A stretch of 43,491 bases of DNA from Paraburkholderia sp. (GTDB lineage Bacteria > Pseudomonadota > Gammaproteobacteria > Burkholderiales > Burkholderiaceae), in assembly GCA_031286755.1 (NCBI GenBank), contig JAITTX010000161.1, positions 1-43,491 of the forward strand, in the 5' to 3' direction. The notes below the pieces were generated by a model that was not told the DNA's origin, did not search any database, and was given only the letters and a program-made list of their open reading frames with translations. The translations under genes and the position numbers were made by a program. Shown piece after piece: positions 15,629 to 24,783 of this stretch; the first letter of the stretch is position 1, and each line of letters starts with the position of its first letter.

Positions 15629-17113
15629 GTGAGTCAAGCATGGTGGCGCCTGAGCGCAACGGAAATGGCCGCTCTCGTCGCGCGTGGCGACGTTTCTTCG
15701 AAGGAGCTCACGCAGAGCTGCCTCGCGCGGCTGGAGCAAGTGAATCCCTGGCTCAACGCGGTGGTGGACGTGCTCGCGGACAGCGCGCTCGAAGCCGCCG
15801 CGGCGGCCGATGCGGCCGTGAGCCGGCGCGCCGCGCTGGGCCCGCTGCATGGGGTGCCGGTGACGGTAAAAGTGAACGTGGACATGGCCGGCCGCGCCAC
15901 CTCCAACGGCGTGGTGGCCTACAAGGACCTGATCGCGCGCGAGGACAGCCCGGTCGTCGCGAATCTGCGCAAGGCCGGCGCGGTCATCCTCGGGCGCACC
16001 AACGCGCCCGCGTTCTCGTACCGCTGGTTCACCGACAACGATCTCTACGGCCGAACGCTGAACCCGTGGGACGCGGGCCTCACGCCGGGCGGCTCCAGCG
16101 GCGGGGCGTCGGCGGCGGTGGCGGCCGGCATTGGCGCCATCGCGCACGGCAACGACCTGGGCGGATCGATTCGTTATCCTGCCTATGCGTGCGGCGTGGC
16201 GGGGCTGCGTCCCACCACCGGGCGCGTGCCCGCCTACAACCCGACGCAAAGCCGCGACCGCACGCTGGCGGTGCAGCTCGCCTCGGTGCAGGGGCCGCTC
16301 GCGCGCACGGTGGGCGACCTGCGGCTGGCGCTCGCGGCGATGGAGGGCGGGGACGCGCGCGATGCCTGGTGGATGCCGGTGGCGCCGACGCAACTCGCCA
16401 CCTCGACCGCGCCGCAGGACGCGCGGGCGCTGTTCCCCACGCGCGTGGCGGTGTGCGCGCAACTGCCGGGCATTCCCACCGGGAGCACGGTGATCGAAGC
16501 CGTGCGGCAGGCCGCGCGCTGGCTGGAGGAGGCGGGCTGCACGGTGGAGGAAGTCGCGCCGCCGCGTTTCGACGAGGCCTGCGAGCTATGGCTGAAGCTC
16601 GTGACCAACGAGGCGCTCGCCGGGCTCGGCGACAGCATCGAAGCGTGCGGCGACGAGGCGATCCGCACGGCGTTCGGCAGCCAGCGCCGCATCGCGCCGA
16701 CGCTCGACCTGGCCGGCTACATGGATGGCCTGGCGCAACGCACGGGCCTGCTGCGCGAATGGCAAGCGTTCCTCGCGCGCTATCCGCTGCTGCTGATGCC
16801 CGTGTCGTGCCAGAGCCCGTTCGCCATCGACGCCGATCAGCACGGCGACGACGCGATGCGCCGCATCCTGCAGGCGCAAGGGCCGCTGCTCGCGACGGCG
16901 GTGCTCGGCCTGCCGGGGCTCAGCGTGCCGCTCGGTGTGCCCGCTTCCGCGTCCGCTGCTTCGCGCAGCAACGCCGTGCCCTCGGGCGTGCAACTCGTGG
17001 CCGGCCGCTATGGCGAGGCGCTGTGCATCGCGGCGGGCGAGGCCATCGAGGCGCGCGCGGGCGTGTTCACGCCCATCGATCCGGTCACCGCCGCGGCAGG
17101 ACGCGCGGGCTGA
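15629..17113 (+). CDS. Amidase, amidase-signature family
   Basis: A 494-residue amidase-signature hydrolase. The Ser-cisSer-Lys triad is visible: K81 in VPVTVKVNVD, S156 in TPGGSSGGASAA and S180 in NDLGGSIRYPA. These enzymes hydrolyse a carboxamide (or aryl-amide or ester) to an acid and ammonia. The start codon is GTG, preceded by AGGAGGAG. The gene stands alone on the plus strand, divergent from the broken LysR gene and convergent with the NCS2 permease. It may supply a carboxylic acid to the neighbouring decarboxylase-rich pathway, but only its position suggests this. Confidence 0.9.
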   Translation: MSQAWWRLSATEMAALVARGDVSSKELTQSCLARLEQVNPWLNAVVDVLADSALEAAAAADAAVSRRAALGPLHGVPVTVKVNVDMAGRATSNGVVAYKDLIAREDSPVVANLRKAGAVILGRTNAPAFSYRWFTDNDLYGRTLNPWDAGLTPGGSSGGASAAVAAGIGAIAHGNDLGGSIRYPAYACGVAGLRPTTGRVPAYNPTQSRDRTLAVQLASVQGPLARTVGDLRLALAAMEGGDARDAWWMPVAPTQLATSTAPQDARALFPTRVAVCAQLPGIPTGSTVIEAVRQAARWLEEAGCTVEEVAPPRFDEACELWLKLVTNEALAGLGDSIEACGDEAIRTAFGSQRRIAPTLDLAGYMDGLAQRTGLLREWQAFLARYPLLLMPVSCQSPFAIDADQHGDDAMRRILQAQGPLLATAVLGLPGLSVPLGVPASASAASRSNAVPSGVQLVAGRYGEALCIAAGEAIEARAGVFTPIDPVTAAAGRAG

Positions 17114-17126
17114 AGCGGTGCCGGGC

Positions 17127-17155
17127 AAAAAAACGGCCCTGGCGAAGCAGGGCCG
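17127..17155 (-). terminator. Rho-independent terminator of the permease operon (minus strand)
   Basis: CGGCCCTG (17134-17141) and CAGGGCCG (17148-17155) form a perfect 8-bp stem with a 6-base loop. The plus strand has seven A bases at 17127-17133, which become a U-run after the hairpin in a leftward transcript. It lies 96 bp beyond the permease stop. It has no T-run for rightward transcripts. Confidence 0.85.
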
Positions 17156-17250
17156 AACAGTGCGTTCACAGGAGGCGTGGGCACTGGAGACGATCGATGG
17201 CAGAGCTCGACCATGCAGCGCGGCCGCGATATTTCGCGTGCCGCCGCCTC

Positions 17251-18627
17251 CTAACGCTTGGCGAGCAGCAGGGAAGCATCCTCTTCGGTGTGCGCATGCG
17301 GGTCGTCCTGCGGGATCCCGTTGAACAGCAGGTTCAGCCCGACCGACGTCACGCAGGCGAGCAGGATGCTGCTGTGCAGGATCGGCTGGATGGCGCCGGG
17401 CAGCTTCGCGAACAGCGCCGGCGAAAAGGTCGGCAGCAGCGAAACCGCGAGTGTGGCCGAGACGATGTAGACATTGCGCCGGCTGGTTTCGAAATCCACG
17501 CGCGAAAGTGTCTTCACGCCGGTCGAGGTCACCACGCCGAACATGAACAGCGCGGCGCCGCCGAGCGCGGGCAACGGCACCGAGGCCACGATCGTCGCGA
17601 GCTTGGGCAGCAGCCCGAGCAGGCACAGGATCACGCCCGCGGCGACCGCCACCCAGCGGCTCTTCACACCGGTCACCACGAGCAGGCCGATGTTCTGGCT
17701 GTAGATGGTGTAGGGGAAGCCGTTGAAAATCCCGCCGATGATGCTCGCGAGACCGTTCGCGCGCAGCCCGCTCGTCATCTCGGCCGCCGTGAGCTTCTTG
17801 TCGACCACGTCGCCGGTGGCGATGAAGAGCCCCATCGACTCGATCATGACGATCACCATCACCACGACGATGGTGCCCACGGCGATCGGATCGAAGATTG
17901 GCATGCCGAAGTAAAACGGCTGGATCATGTCGACGAGCGGCGCCTCGGCCACGCCGTGGAAGTTGACCATGCCGAACGGAATCGCGACGAGCATGCCGAT
18001 CGCGAGCGCGAGCAGCACCGAGATGTTCGCCCAGAAGCCCTTGAGCCAGCGGTTGATGGCGAGGATCATGACGAACACGAAGGCCGCGAGCGCGAGATTC
18101 TGCGGGGCGCCGAAATCGGCCGTGCCCTTGCCGCCGCCGATCCAGTTCACGCCCACCGGAAACAGCGAGAGCCCGACGACCATCACGATCGAGCCGCCCA
18201 CGATGGGCGGGAAGAACTTCACGAGCCTGCCAAAGACCGGCGAGAGCAGCATCGTGATCAGTCCTCCCGCCATCACCGCGCCGATCACGGCGGTGAGCCC
18301 GAGACCGGGCGCCGTGGCAATCACGAGGATCGGCGGCACCGCGCTGAACGCCACGCCCTGCATGACCGGCATGCGCACGCCGAAACGCCAGATGCCGCCC
18401 GATTGCAGGATCGTCGCGATCCCGCAGGTGAACAGGTCTGCGTTGATGAGCACCGCGATCGATTCCTTTGGCAGCTTGAGCGCGCTCGCGATGATCATCG
18501 GCACCGCGACCGCGCCGATGTACATCACGAGCACGTGCTGCAGGCCCAGCATCACCAGTAGCGGCGGCTTGGGCACGCTGTCGACGGGAGCGATTTTGCG
18601 TCGTATCGGGTCGAGTTCTGCGGACAT
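17251..18627 (-). CDS. NCS2-family nucleobase:cation symporter (xanthine/uracil/urate permease type)
   Basis: A 458-residue inner-membrane transporter with about 12-14 hydrophobic segments, starting PPLLVMLGLQHVLVMYIGAV, the usual NCS2 opening. The family signature appears as YSQNIGLLVVTGVKSRWVA, and the substrate-site region GDVVDKKLTAAEMTSG is also seen. Members import xanthine, urate, uracil or related heterocycles with H+ or Na+. AAGGAGAC lies before the ATG. It follows the IorAB-like hydroxylase genes on the same strand after 159 bp and is probably co-transcribed, which suggests the hydroxylase and permease share an N-heterocyclic compound or its product. Confidence 0.9.
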   Translation of the reverse strand: MSAELDPIRRKIAPVDSVPKPPLLVMLGLQHVLVMYIGAVAVPMIIASALKLPKESIAVLINADLFTCGIATILQSGGIWRFGVRMPVMQGVAFSAVPPILVIATAPGLGLTAVIGAVMAGGLITMLLSPVFGRLVKFFPPIVGGSIVMVVGLSLFPVGVNWIGGGKGTADFGAPQNLALAAFVFVMILAINRWLKGFWANISVLLALAIGMLVAIPFGMVNFHGVAEAPLVDMIQPFYFGMPIFDPIAVGTIVVVMVIVMIESMGLFIATGDVVDKKLTAAEMTSGLRANGLASIIGGIFNGFPYTIYSQNIGLLVVTGVKSRWVAVAAGVILCLLGLLPKLATIVASVPLPALGGAALFMFGVVTSTGVKTLSRVDFETSRRNVYIVSATLAVSLLPTFSPALFAKLPGAIQPILHSSILLACVTSVGLNLLFNGIPQDDPHAHTEEDASLLLAKR

Positions 18628-18714
18628 CGGTTTGTCTCCTTGCTGTCTGGCTGGCCGCCAGGTCTGTTGAGATGCGGAGGGGCGCCGGCCCGCCGCGCGG
18701 CGAGCCGGTGTGCG

Positions 18715-18790
18715 CCAGGATGCTGCCCGGCTGTTGCCCGGGTGCTGCCCGGATGTGGGCCAAGGTGGGTGCTCAGGTGGGTGTGCTCAG
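18715..18790. repeat. Short imperfect direct repeats between hydroxylase and permease genes
   Basis: Three copies of a unit like GCTGCCCGG (the middle one GTTGCCCGG) spaced about 12 bases apart, followed by two copies of a GGTGGGTG-containing unit about 15 bases apart, up to the end of the hydroxylase gene. No gene is seen here. Function unknown. Confidence 0.45.
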
Positions 18791-21057
18791 GCGAGCGCGA
18801 ACGGTGTCGCGCGCAGCCGCTTTCCGGTCGCCGCGAAGATCGCATTGCCGATGGCCGGCACGACGGCGGGATTCGAGAGCTCGCCAATGCCGCCCGGCTT
18901 GCGGTCGGTGGGCGGCATCAACTCGATCTGCACGACCGGGGCTTCGTTGATGCGCAGCACCGGATAGTCGTGGAAATTGCTCTCGCGGACTTGCCCGTGC
19001 TCGATGTGCACCGCGTTCATGAGCGCGGTGCTCACGCCCCAGTGGATGCCGCCCGCGAGCTGCTGATGCACGGAGCCCGGATCCACGGCCACGCCGCAAT
19101 CGACCACGCAGGTGACCTTGCGCACCGCGATCGTGCCGTCCTTCACCTCCACTTCTGCAATCATCGCGATGAAGCTCTGGTAGCCGTTGTAGATCGCCAC
19201 GCCCATGCCGTGCTGTGCGCCGTGCTGCGTCTGGCGCCGCGTGTGCGGCGCCCACTGCGCCAGCTTCGCCGCGCGTTCGAGCACCGCGCGCAACTCGGGC
19301 CGGCTCGCCAGCATCGCGCTGCGGTACGCGATGGGATCCTGGCCGGCCGCGTACGCGGCCTCGTCGACGGCGGATTCGATCGCGAACACGTTCGGCACGA
19401 AGCTGACCGCGCGCCACCACCAGACCGGAAAGCCGGGCTCGTGGCGCACCCACGCGAGATCGAGGGCCGGCATGTCGTAATGGAAGTCCTCGTGCATGCT
19501 CTCGGTGCAGCTCGGGTCGACCGGGAATTTCGCGAGAAAGCCCGGATCGTCCGGCTCCTTGATCGACGGCACCACCGCGCGCAGGCTGAAGCCCGTCACT
19601 CGGCCAGCGGAGTCGAGCGCCACGCGCGCCTTGTGCACGCTCGCGCTCTGATAGAAGGTGCCGCGGATATCGTCCTCGCGGCTGTACAGCAGCTTGACCG
19701 GCTTGCACACGCGCTTCGAGATTGCGGTGACTTCGAGAATCTGATGCAGGCCTTCGCGCGCGCCGAAGCTGCCGCCGGCCTCGGTCAGATGAATGAGGAC
19801 CTTGTCGCGCGACACGCCCGCGATCGTTTCGGAGGCCTGTGCGCAGCGCGACGGCACCTGCACGCCGCCCCAATACTCCACCGAATCGGGCTTCACCCAC
19901 GCGACGATGCTGAGCGGCTCCATCTGCGCGTGCGCCTTGTACGGCATCGTGTACACCGCGTCGACCACTTTGGCGGCCTGCGCGAAGGCCCCGCGCGCAT
20001 CGCCCTTGCGGTTCGACTGCTTGCCGGGATCGTCCACGTGCCGCTTCATTTCAGCGATGACGTCGTCGGAGTTGAAGTTCGCAAGCTCGCACTGTTCCCA
20101 TTCGACCTTCAGCACCTTGCGCGCGCGCTGCGCGTTCCAGAACTGGTCGGCCACGATCGCGACGCCCGGCTGGCACGCGCCGTTCGCGACGCGCGAGGGC
20201 GCGTGGTCGCGCCGGAAATGGGCAATCACCTCGGGAATCTCGAGCGCGAAGACATCGTGCACGCCGGGCAGCGCTTTTACCTCGGCCGCGTTGAACGACT
20301 TCACTTTCGCGTTGACGACGGGCGGATGGACGACGATCGCGGTCAGCATGCCGGGCAGTTGCACATCGATCGCGTACTGCGCGCGGCCCGTGAGCTTCTC
20401 GACCACGCGATAGCTGCGGCGCGGCTTGCCGATCAGCACGAACTGGTCGGGGCGCTTGAGCGTGACTTGCTGCGGCACCGGCTGCCGCGCGGCGCCGGTT
20501 GCTAGCTCGCCGTAGTTGAAGCGGCGTCCGCTCGGCGCGTGCAGCACTTCACTGTTCGCAGTCCGGCAGGTCGCGGGATCGACGGACCAGCGCCGCGCGG
20601 CTTCCGAGACCAGCATCGCGCGCGCGGTCGCGCCGGCCCGACGCAGCGGCTCCCATTGCCATGACACACTGGTGCTGCCGCCCGTCGCGTGCATGCCCCA
20701 CAGCTTCTGTATATAAACCTCGGCGAGCGGATCGTCAGGCTGGATGATGCGCACGCGCGACCAGTCGGCGTCCAGTTCGTCGGCCAGCAACATGCCGAGC
20801 GCGTTCTTCACGCCGGTGCCGCTGTCGAACTTGTGGCACACCAGAAAAATCTGGCCGTCGGGCGCGAGGCGCACCCATGCGTTCGGCGCGAAGCGGCCGG
20901 CCGTGCTGTCGCCAATCGGCGCGGCCTGCGCGATGCGGATGCCGGCGCCGCCGATTTCCAGCAGCAGCCCGCCCGTGAGCGCGGCGCCCGTTTGCAGAAA
21001 GCGGCGGCGGCCGCTCGACGCGGGCGCGGTCTCGGCCATCGGCTGATTGGGCTTCAT
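18787..21057 (-). CDS. Molybdopterin-binding large subunit of a two-subunit molybdenum hydroxylase (IorB-like)
   Basis: A 756-residue xanthine-oxidase-family molybdenum subunit. A twin-arginine signal is present at the N-terminus ([16 protein letters not shown]), so the folded enzyme is probably exported to the periplasm, as for isoquinoline 1-oxidoreductase IorB and related aldehyde/N-heterocycle dehydrogenases. Molybdopterin-domain sequences include [16 protein letters not shown], and the catalytic glutamate motif near the C-terminus is [13 protein letters not shown]. The ATG overlaps the stop of the [2Fe-2S] subunit gene by four bases. No FAD subunit or cytochrome c gene is nearby, so the electron acceptor is not evident. 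These enzymes insert a water-derived hydroxyl into azaarenes or aldehydes. Confidence 0.9.
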   Translation of the reverse strand: MKPNQPMAETAPASSGRRRFLQTGAALTGGLLLEIGGAGIRIAQAAPIGDSTAGRFAPNAWVRLAPDGQIFLVCHKFDSGTGVKNALGMLLADELDADWSRVRIIQPDDPLAEVYIQKLWGMHATGGSTSVSWQWEPLRRAGATARAMLVSEAARRWSVDPATCRTANSEVLHAPSGRRFNYGELATGAARQPVPQQVTLKRPDQFVLIGKPRRSYRVVEKLTGRAQYAIDVQLPGMLTAIVVHPPVVNAKVKSFNAAEVKALPGVHDVFALEIPEVIAHFRRDHAPSRVANGACQPGVAIVADQFWNAQRARKVLKVEWEQCELANFNSDDVIAEMKRHVDDPGKQSNRKGDARGAFAQAAKVVDAVYTMPYKAHAQMEPLSIVAWVKPDSVEYWGGVQVPSRCAQASETIAGVSRDKVLIHLTEAGGSFGAREGLHQILEVTAISKRVCKPVKLLYSREDDIRGTFYQSASVHKARVALDSAGRVTGFSLRAVVPSIKEPDDPGFLAKFPVDPSCTESMHEDFHYDMPALDLAWVRHEPGFPVWWWRAVSFVPNVFAIESAVDEAAYAAGQDPIAYRSAMLASRPELRAVLERAAKLAQWAPHTRRQTQHGAQHGMGVAIYNGYQSFIAMIAEVEVKDGTIAVRKVTCVVDCGVAVDPGSVHQQLAGGIHWGVSTALMNAVHIEHGQVRESNFHDYPVLRINEAPVVQIELMPPTDRKPGGIGELSNPAVVPAIGNAIFAATGKRLRATPFALA

Positions 21058-21527
21058 GCGGCCGCCTTGTCGCGCAGCGCGCCGGCCGCGCGGTGGATCG
21101 CGCGGCGGATGCGGTCGTAGGTGCCGCAGCGGCAGAGGTTGCCGGCCATCGCGGTGTCGATGTCGCTGTCGCTCGGGTGATGATTGGCCGCGAGCAGCGC
21201 GGCCGCCGACATGATCTGCCCGGACTGGCAGTAGCCGCATTGCGGCACGTCCTCGTCGCGCCATGCCGCCTGCACCGCATGCAGCGCTTCGGGCGTGCCG
21301 AGCCCTTCGATGGTTTTGATCCGCTTGCCGGCGACCGCCGCGAGCGGCAACTGGCACGAGCGCGCCGCCGCGCCCTCCAGATGCACGGTGCACGCGCCGC
21401 ACAGCCCCATGCCGCAGCCGAACTTGGTGCCGGTCAGGTGCAGCGTGTCGCGCAGCACCCACAGCAGCGGCGTGTCGAGCGGGGCATCGACCGCATGATC
21501 GGTGCCGTTCACGTTCAACTTCGTCAT
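21054..21527 (-). CDS. [2Fe-2S] small subunit of molybdenum hydroxylase (IorA-like)
   Basis: A 157-residue iron-sulfur protein carrying both clusters of the xanthine oxidase family. The plant-ferredoxin-type site is [18 protein letters not shown] plus a later Cys in ARSCQLP. The second, helical-domain site is [13 protein letters not shown] plus [11 protein letters not shown]. Length is normal for IorA/CoxS-type subunits. AGGAGA precedes the ATG. It carries electrons from the molybdenum cofactor in the large subunit, encoded directly downstream with a four-base overlap. It is divergent from the central LysR gene across 182 bp, so that regulator probably controls it. Confidence 0.92.
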   Translation of the reverse strand: MTKLNVNGTDHAVDAPLDTPLLWVLRDTLHLTGTKFGCGMGLCGACTVHLEGAAARSCQLPLAAVAGKRIKTIEGLGTPEALHAVQAAWRDEDVPQCGYCQSGQIMSAAALLAANHHPSDSDIDTAMAGNLCRCGTYDRIRRAIHRAAGALRDKAAA

Positions 21528-21660
21528 GTCGTCTCCTGTTCGCCGTATTGGCGTATTGCCATATCGGCGTGTCGCGGCATGCCGATTTATCGCTTTGTCG
21601 GTTAATGGATGTTTTGGCCGCGGCGTATTTCCGTCATGTGGGTAAAGCCTATGTGCACAA

Positions 21661-21686
21661 ATTCGATATGTGAAATACGATTTAGG
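21661..21686. promoter_or_regulatory. Operator-like sequence upstream of the central LysR gene
   Basis: TCGATAT, GTGAA, then ATACGAT form an imperfect inverted repeat about 25-50 bp upstream of the LysR start and about 135 bp from the divergent hydroxylase operon. Another ATTCGATACGAGG lies directly downstream at about 21692. The element is almost the same as 30324-30350, upstream of the MFS transporter gene: the first 17 bases differ at one position and are followed by CGATT after a single-base gap. It is a likely autoregulatory site of this LysR protein. Confidence 0.6.
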
Positions 21687-21709
21687 AATCCATTCGATAC
21701 GAGGTTCAT

Positions 21710-22627
21710 ATGGATTTAAGGCAGTTGCGTTATTTCATCGCGGTGGCGGAGGAGGGCAACTTCAGTCGTGCGGCCGAGCGCCTGCACATTTCGCAGCCGC
21801 CGCTGAGCCAGCAGATCATGGCGCTCGAAGATTCGCTGCACGTGACGCTGTTCACGCGCGGCCGTCACGGCGCGCGGCTCACGCGCGCGGGCGAGGCGCT
21901 GCTCGTGCGCGCGCGCAGCATCGTGAGCGACTGCGATTCGGTCGAGAAACTCGTGCGCCGCGTCGCGGACGGGCTCGAGGGCTATATCCGCATCGGCATC
22001 ATCAACTCGGTGATGTACGGGCCGCTGCCGCGCACCATGCATCTGTTCCAGAAGCGCAATCCCGAAGTCGAGTGGACCTTGCACGAGTTGCTGCCCGACC
22101 AGCAGCAGGACGCGCTGCTCGCTGGCAAGATCGACGTGGGCTTCGCGTGCAGCGCGGCCACGCGCGGCGAGCTGCGCTCGATCCGCGTATACCCGCAGCC
22201 GCTCAGAGTCGCGCTGCCCGCCGGGCATCCGCTCGCGAAGCGCCGCCGCGTCGCGCTCAAGGCGCTCGCCGGCGACGCGTTCGTGCTGCTCAACACGCAA
22301 AGCCCGATCATTCGCGACGTGCTGGCGGCCTGCGTGCGCGACGGTTTCCAGCCGCGCGTGCTGCACGAATCGATCGATCCGGAGACGGTGCTGAGCCTCG
22401 TGGGCGCGAGCGTGGGCGTGAGCATCCTGCCCGAGTCGCTGTCCACCACGCCGCGCGAGAACGTGGTGTTCGTGCCGCTGGACGAGCGCGGGGTCAACGC
22501 CGACCTCTACGCCACGACGCGCCGCGACGACACGCTGCCCGCGCTGGAGCGGTTTTTGGCGCTGCTCGAGGAGGTGACCGAGGCGTGGCGGGCCGAAGTC
22601 GCCGGAAAAAGTACGGATACCGAATGA
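21710..22627 (+). CDS. LysR-family transcriptional regulator, probable master regulator of the decarboxylase cluster
   Basis: A 305-residue LysR protein: helix-turn-helix at residues 1-62 ([36 protein letters not shown]) and an effector domain from about residue 92 ([20 protein letters not shown]). It resembles the CatR/BenM/CbnR branch that activates aromatic catabolism genes in response to pathway intermediates. It is divergent from the molybdenum hydroxylase genes and immediately upstream of the amidohydrolase/UbiD operon, with operator-like repeats before and after it. The same motif occurs before the MFS transporter, which suggests control of all three transcription units. Confidence 0.93.
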   Translation: MDLRQLRYFIAVAEEGNFSRAAERLHISQPPLSQQIMALEDSLHVTLFTRGRHGARLTRAGEALLVRARSIVSDCDSVEKLVRRVADGLEGYIRIGIINSVMYGPLPRTMHLFQKRNPEVEWTLHELLPDQQQDALLAGKIDVGFACSAATRGELRSIRVYPQPLRVALPAGHPLAKRRRVALKALAGDAFVLLNTQSPIIRDVLAACVRDGFQPRVLHESIDPETVLSLVGASVGVSILPESLSTTPRENVVFVPLDERGVNADLYATTRRDDTLPALERFLALLEEVTEAWRAEVAGKSTDTE

Positions 22628-22646
22628 ATTCGATGGATTCGAATTC
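22626..22646. promoter_or_regulatory. Perfect inverted repeat at the head of the decarboxylase operon
   Basis: GAATTCGA (22626-22633), spacer TGGAT, TCGAATTC (22639-22646): an 8-bp perfect inverted repeat that begins within the LysR stop codon. It shares the core ATTCGAT with the operator-like sites at 21661 and 30324. It lies 30 bp upstream of a -35-like TTGACA, a position that suits LysR activation. Confidence 0.55.
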
Positions 22647-22675
22647 AGGGTCGCCCGCGAATTTTCAACACCCGC

Positions 22676-22705
22676 TTGACAAAGCCCATTCGCGGACGGC
22701 ATGAT
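22676..22705 (+). promoter_or_regulatory. Probable promoter of the amidohydrolase-UbiD operon
   Basis: A consensus -35, TTGACA (22676-22681), is followed after 18 bases by CATGAT (22700-22705), a four-of-six match to the -10 consensus. The weak -10 and long spacer suit an activator-dependent promoter. About 215 bases of untranslated leader would follow before the first ATG at 22923; I see no gene in that leader. Confidence 0.5.
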
Positions 22706-22922
22706 CTGGCCGTGGGTAGAAGCGGTCGATTGAGCAAACAGCGGTGCAATGCCGCGAACGTTCAACTGGAGATTGCTCACTGACGGAGTTCCTGTCGGTG
22801 GCGCCAATTTTCAACCCATTGCCGCTCTCACAGTGCTCCCGAAACCGAGGCAGTCCAAAGGCGCCGCATCTGCGCGTCGTGGGCTGCTGCGTTCCACCTC
22901 AAGCACTGCGAGGAGAGCCCGC

Positions 22923-23825
22923 ATGATTATCGACACAAGCTGCTATCCGACGAATCTCGTCGATCTCGCCTGGCGGCACGACGGCGACCCGTTCACCGGC
23001 GAACGCCTGATCGAGATGATGGACGGTCCGTTCCTGATCAACGGCAAGCCGCGCCGCATCGACAAAGCCTTCATCCAGCCGCCGCAAGGCAACACCATTT
23101 ACACGTACACCGATGGCGTGAAAACCGGCACCGAATCGATCGACGCCTATATGGCGTACACGGTCGAAATGGTGAAGAAGTATCCGGAGCGCTTCATCGG
23201 CTGCTTCGTCTATAACCCGCGCTGCGGCGTCGAGAACGGCGTGAACGCCATCGACCATTACGTGCGCAAGCTCGGCTTCAAGATGGTGCAGTTCCAGGCC
23301 AACATGCACGCGTACCGTCCGGACCGCGCGCTCGACTGGCTGCGCCCCGCGCTCGCGAAGTGCGCGGAGCTCGGCGTGCTCGTGAAGCTGCACACCGGCG
23401 ACGGCCCGTACAGCATCCCCACCGAGTGGGTGCCGATGATCAAGGAATTCCCGACCGTCAACTTCATCATGGCGCACTTCGGCGTGCAGACGGGCGGCGT
23501 GTACTGCTTCGAGCCGTTCCAGCTCGCGATGGATCTGCCCAACGTGTACTGCGAATCGGGCTGGTGCCTGCAGTCGCGCATCGTCGAATTCGCGAAGGTG
23601 CTGCCCAAGCACAAGATCCTGTTCGGCTCCGACACGCCGCCGAACGAACCCGGCATGTGGCTGCGTCTGCTCGAAGTGCTCTGCTTCCAGCCGCCGCAAG
23701 GCCTCAATCTCGACGAGGACACGCTCGAGGACTATCTCGGCAACAACACCGCGCGCATGATCGGCCTCGAGCCGACGCCGGTGCCGAAGTCCGTCGAAGA
23801 AGCCCAGGCGCTGCTCGCGGCATAA
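22923..23825 (+). CDS. Amidohydrolase-2 family protein lacking the HxH metal motif (degenerate paralogue)
   Basis: A 300-residue protein of the amidohydrolase-2 (ACMSD-like) family and a close paralogue of the next gene (GKPRRID, ANMH, HTGDGPY, CESGWC and PPNEPGMWLR are shared). The first-strand metal motif is changed: the position that is H-L-H in the partner is S6-C7-Y8 here (MIIDTSCYPTNLVD). Later ligands remain: H157 in LHTGDGPY, H185 in AHFGVQTGG and D237 in FGSDTPP. It therefore probably cannot hold the metal in the normal way and may be a structural or regulatory partner of the intact paralogue, or use different chemistry. GAGGAGAG precedes the ATG. First gene of the operon. Confidence 0.9.
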   Translation: MIIDTSCYPTNLVDLAWRHDGDPFTGERLIEMMDGPFLINGKPRRIDKAFIQPPQGNTIYTYTDGVKTGTESIDAYMAYTVEMVKKYPERFIGCFVYNPRCGVENGVNAIDHYVRKLGFKMVQFQANMHAYRPDRALDWLRPALAKCAELGVLVKLHTGDGPYSIPTEWVPMIKEFPTVNFIMAHFGVQTGGVYCFEPFQLAMDLPNVYCESGWCLQSRIVEFAKVLPKHKILFGSDTPPNEPGMWLRLLEVLCFQPPQGLNLDEDTLEDYLGNNTARMIGLEPTPVPKSVEEAQALLAA

Positions 23826-23856
23826 GCGCGCCACGTCACACGAACCGGAGACAAGC

Positions 23857-24783
23857 ATGATCATCGATACCCATCTGCACCCGACCAATCTCGTCGACGA
23901 AGCGTGGCGCCACACCGGCACGCCGTTTACCGGCGAGCGCCTGCTGGAGATGATGGACGGCCCGTACATCATCAACGGCAAGCCGCGCCGCATCGACATG
24001 GGTTTCATCCAGCCGCCGCCCGGCAACACCGGCTATCGCGACGGCAACCGCCGCGGCCGCGAAGGCATTCGCGACTACATGTCGTATATCGCTGAGCTGT
24101 GCCAGAAGTACCCGGACCGCTTCATCGGCAACTTCACGTTCAACCCGCGCTGGGGCCCGGAAGAGGGCGCGCAGGAGCTCGAATTCCACATCAAGGAATA
24201 CGGCTTCAAGATGGTGAAGCTGCACGCCAACATGCACGGCTACCGTCCCGACCGCGCGCTCGACTGGCTGCGCCCCGCCATGAAGGTGTGCGCGAAGTAC
24301 AACATCGTCGTGCTGATCCACACGGGCGACGGCCCGTACACGATTCCGACGATGTTCTACCCGGTCATCCGCGAGTTCCCGATGGTGAATTTCATCATCG
24401 GCCACTTCGGCATTCAGACCGGCGGCAATTATTCGTTCGAAGCGTTCTGGATGGCGATGGACACGCCGAACGTGGTGTGCGAATCGGGCTGGTGCTTCCA
24501 GTCGCGCATCGTCGAGTTCGCACGCGAACTGCCACGCAAGAAGATCGTATTCGGCACCGACTCGCCGCCGAACGAGCCCGGCATGTGGCTGCGCGAACTC
24601 GAAATGCTGTGCGGACCTGCGCCGCAGGGCATGGATCTGGACGAGGACGGTCTCGAGGACTACATGGGCAACAACATTGCGCGTCTTTGCGGCATCAAGA
24701 CCTCGCCGCCGCCGCGCAATCTCGAGGAAGCGAAGCTGCGCTTGACGGACAGCTACGCCACGCTCGAGAACGTCCCCGCCTGA
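23857..24783 (+). CDS. Amidohydrolase-2 family metalloenzyme (ACMSD/LigW/decarboxylase type)
   Basis: A 308-residue TIM-barrel metallohydrolase with a complete metal site: H6 and H8 in MIIDTHLHPTN, H155 in LIHTGDGPY, H183 in GHFGIQTGG and D235 in FGTDSPPNE. The family includes nonoxidative decarboxylases (ACMSD, 5-carboxyvanillate and gamma-resorcylate decarboxylases) and hydrolases of lactones such as 2-pyrone-4,6-dicarboxylate. It starts 31 bp after its degenerate paralogue, with CCGGAG before the ATG. In this operon either decarboxylation or hydrolysis of a ring product is reasonable; sequence alone does not choose. Confidence 0.9.
   Translation: MIIDTHLHPTNLVDEAWRHTGTPFTGERLLEMMDGPYIINGKPRRIDMGFIQPPPGNTGYRDGNRRGREGIRDYMSYIAELCQKYPDRFIGNFTFNPRWGPEEGAQELEFHIKEYGFKMVKLHANMHGYRPDRALDWLRPAMKVCAKYNIVVLIHTGDGPYTIPTMFYPVIREFPMVNFIIGHFGIQTGGNYSFEAFWMAMDTPNVVCESGWCFQSRIVEFARELPRKKIVFGTDSPPNEPGMWLRELEMLCGPAPQGMDLDEDGLEDYMGNNIARLCGIKTSPPPRNLEEAKLRLTDSYATLENVPA

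Noticed and set aside
15511-18561. A 1016-codon open frame on the plus strand across the amidase and permease genes
   Set aside because: Its product is Arg/His/Ala-rich and repetitive with no domain, and it runs out of frame with the amidase and antisense to the permease. High GC lowers stop-codon frequency and yields such frames.
18640-20505. A 621-codon plus-strand frame opposite the molybdenum hydroxylase
   Set aside because: No domain or signal; the minus strand encodes a clear molybdopterin subunit with all motifs.
18787-21527. Xanthine dehydrogenase (purine catabolism) despite the neighbouring purine-type permease
   Set aside because: There is no FAD subunit or domain, and the large subunit has a Tat signal, unlike cytoplasmic xanthine dehydrogenase; the IorAB class fits better.
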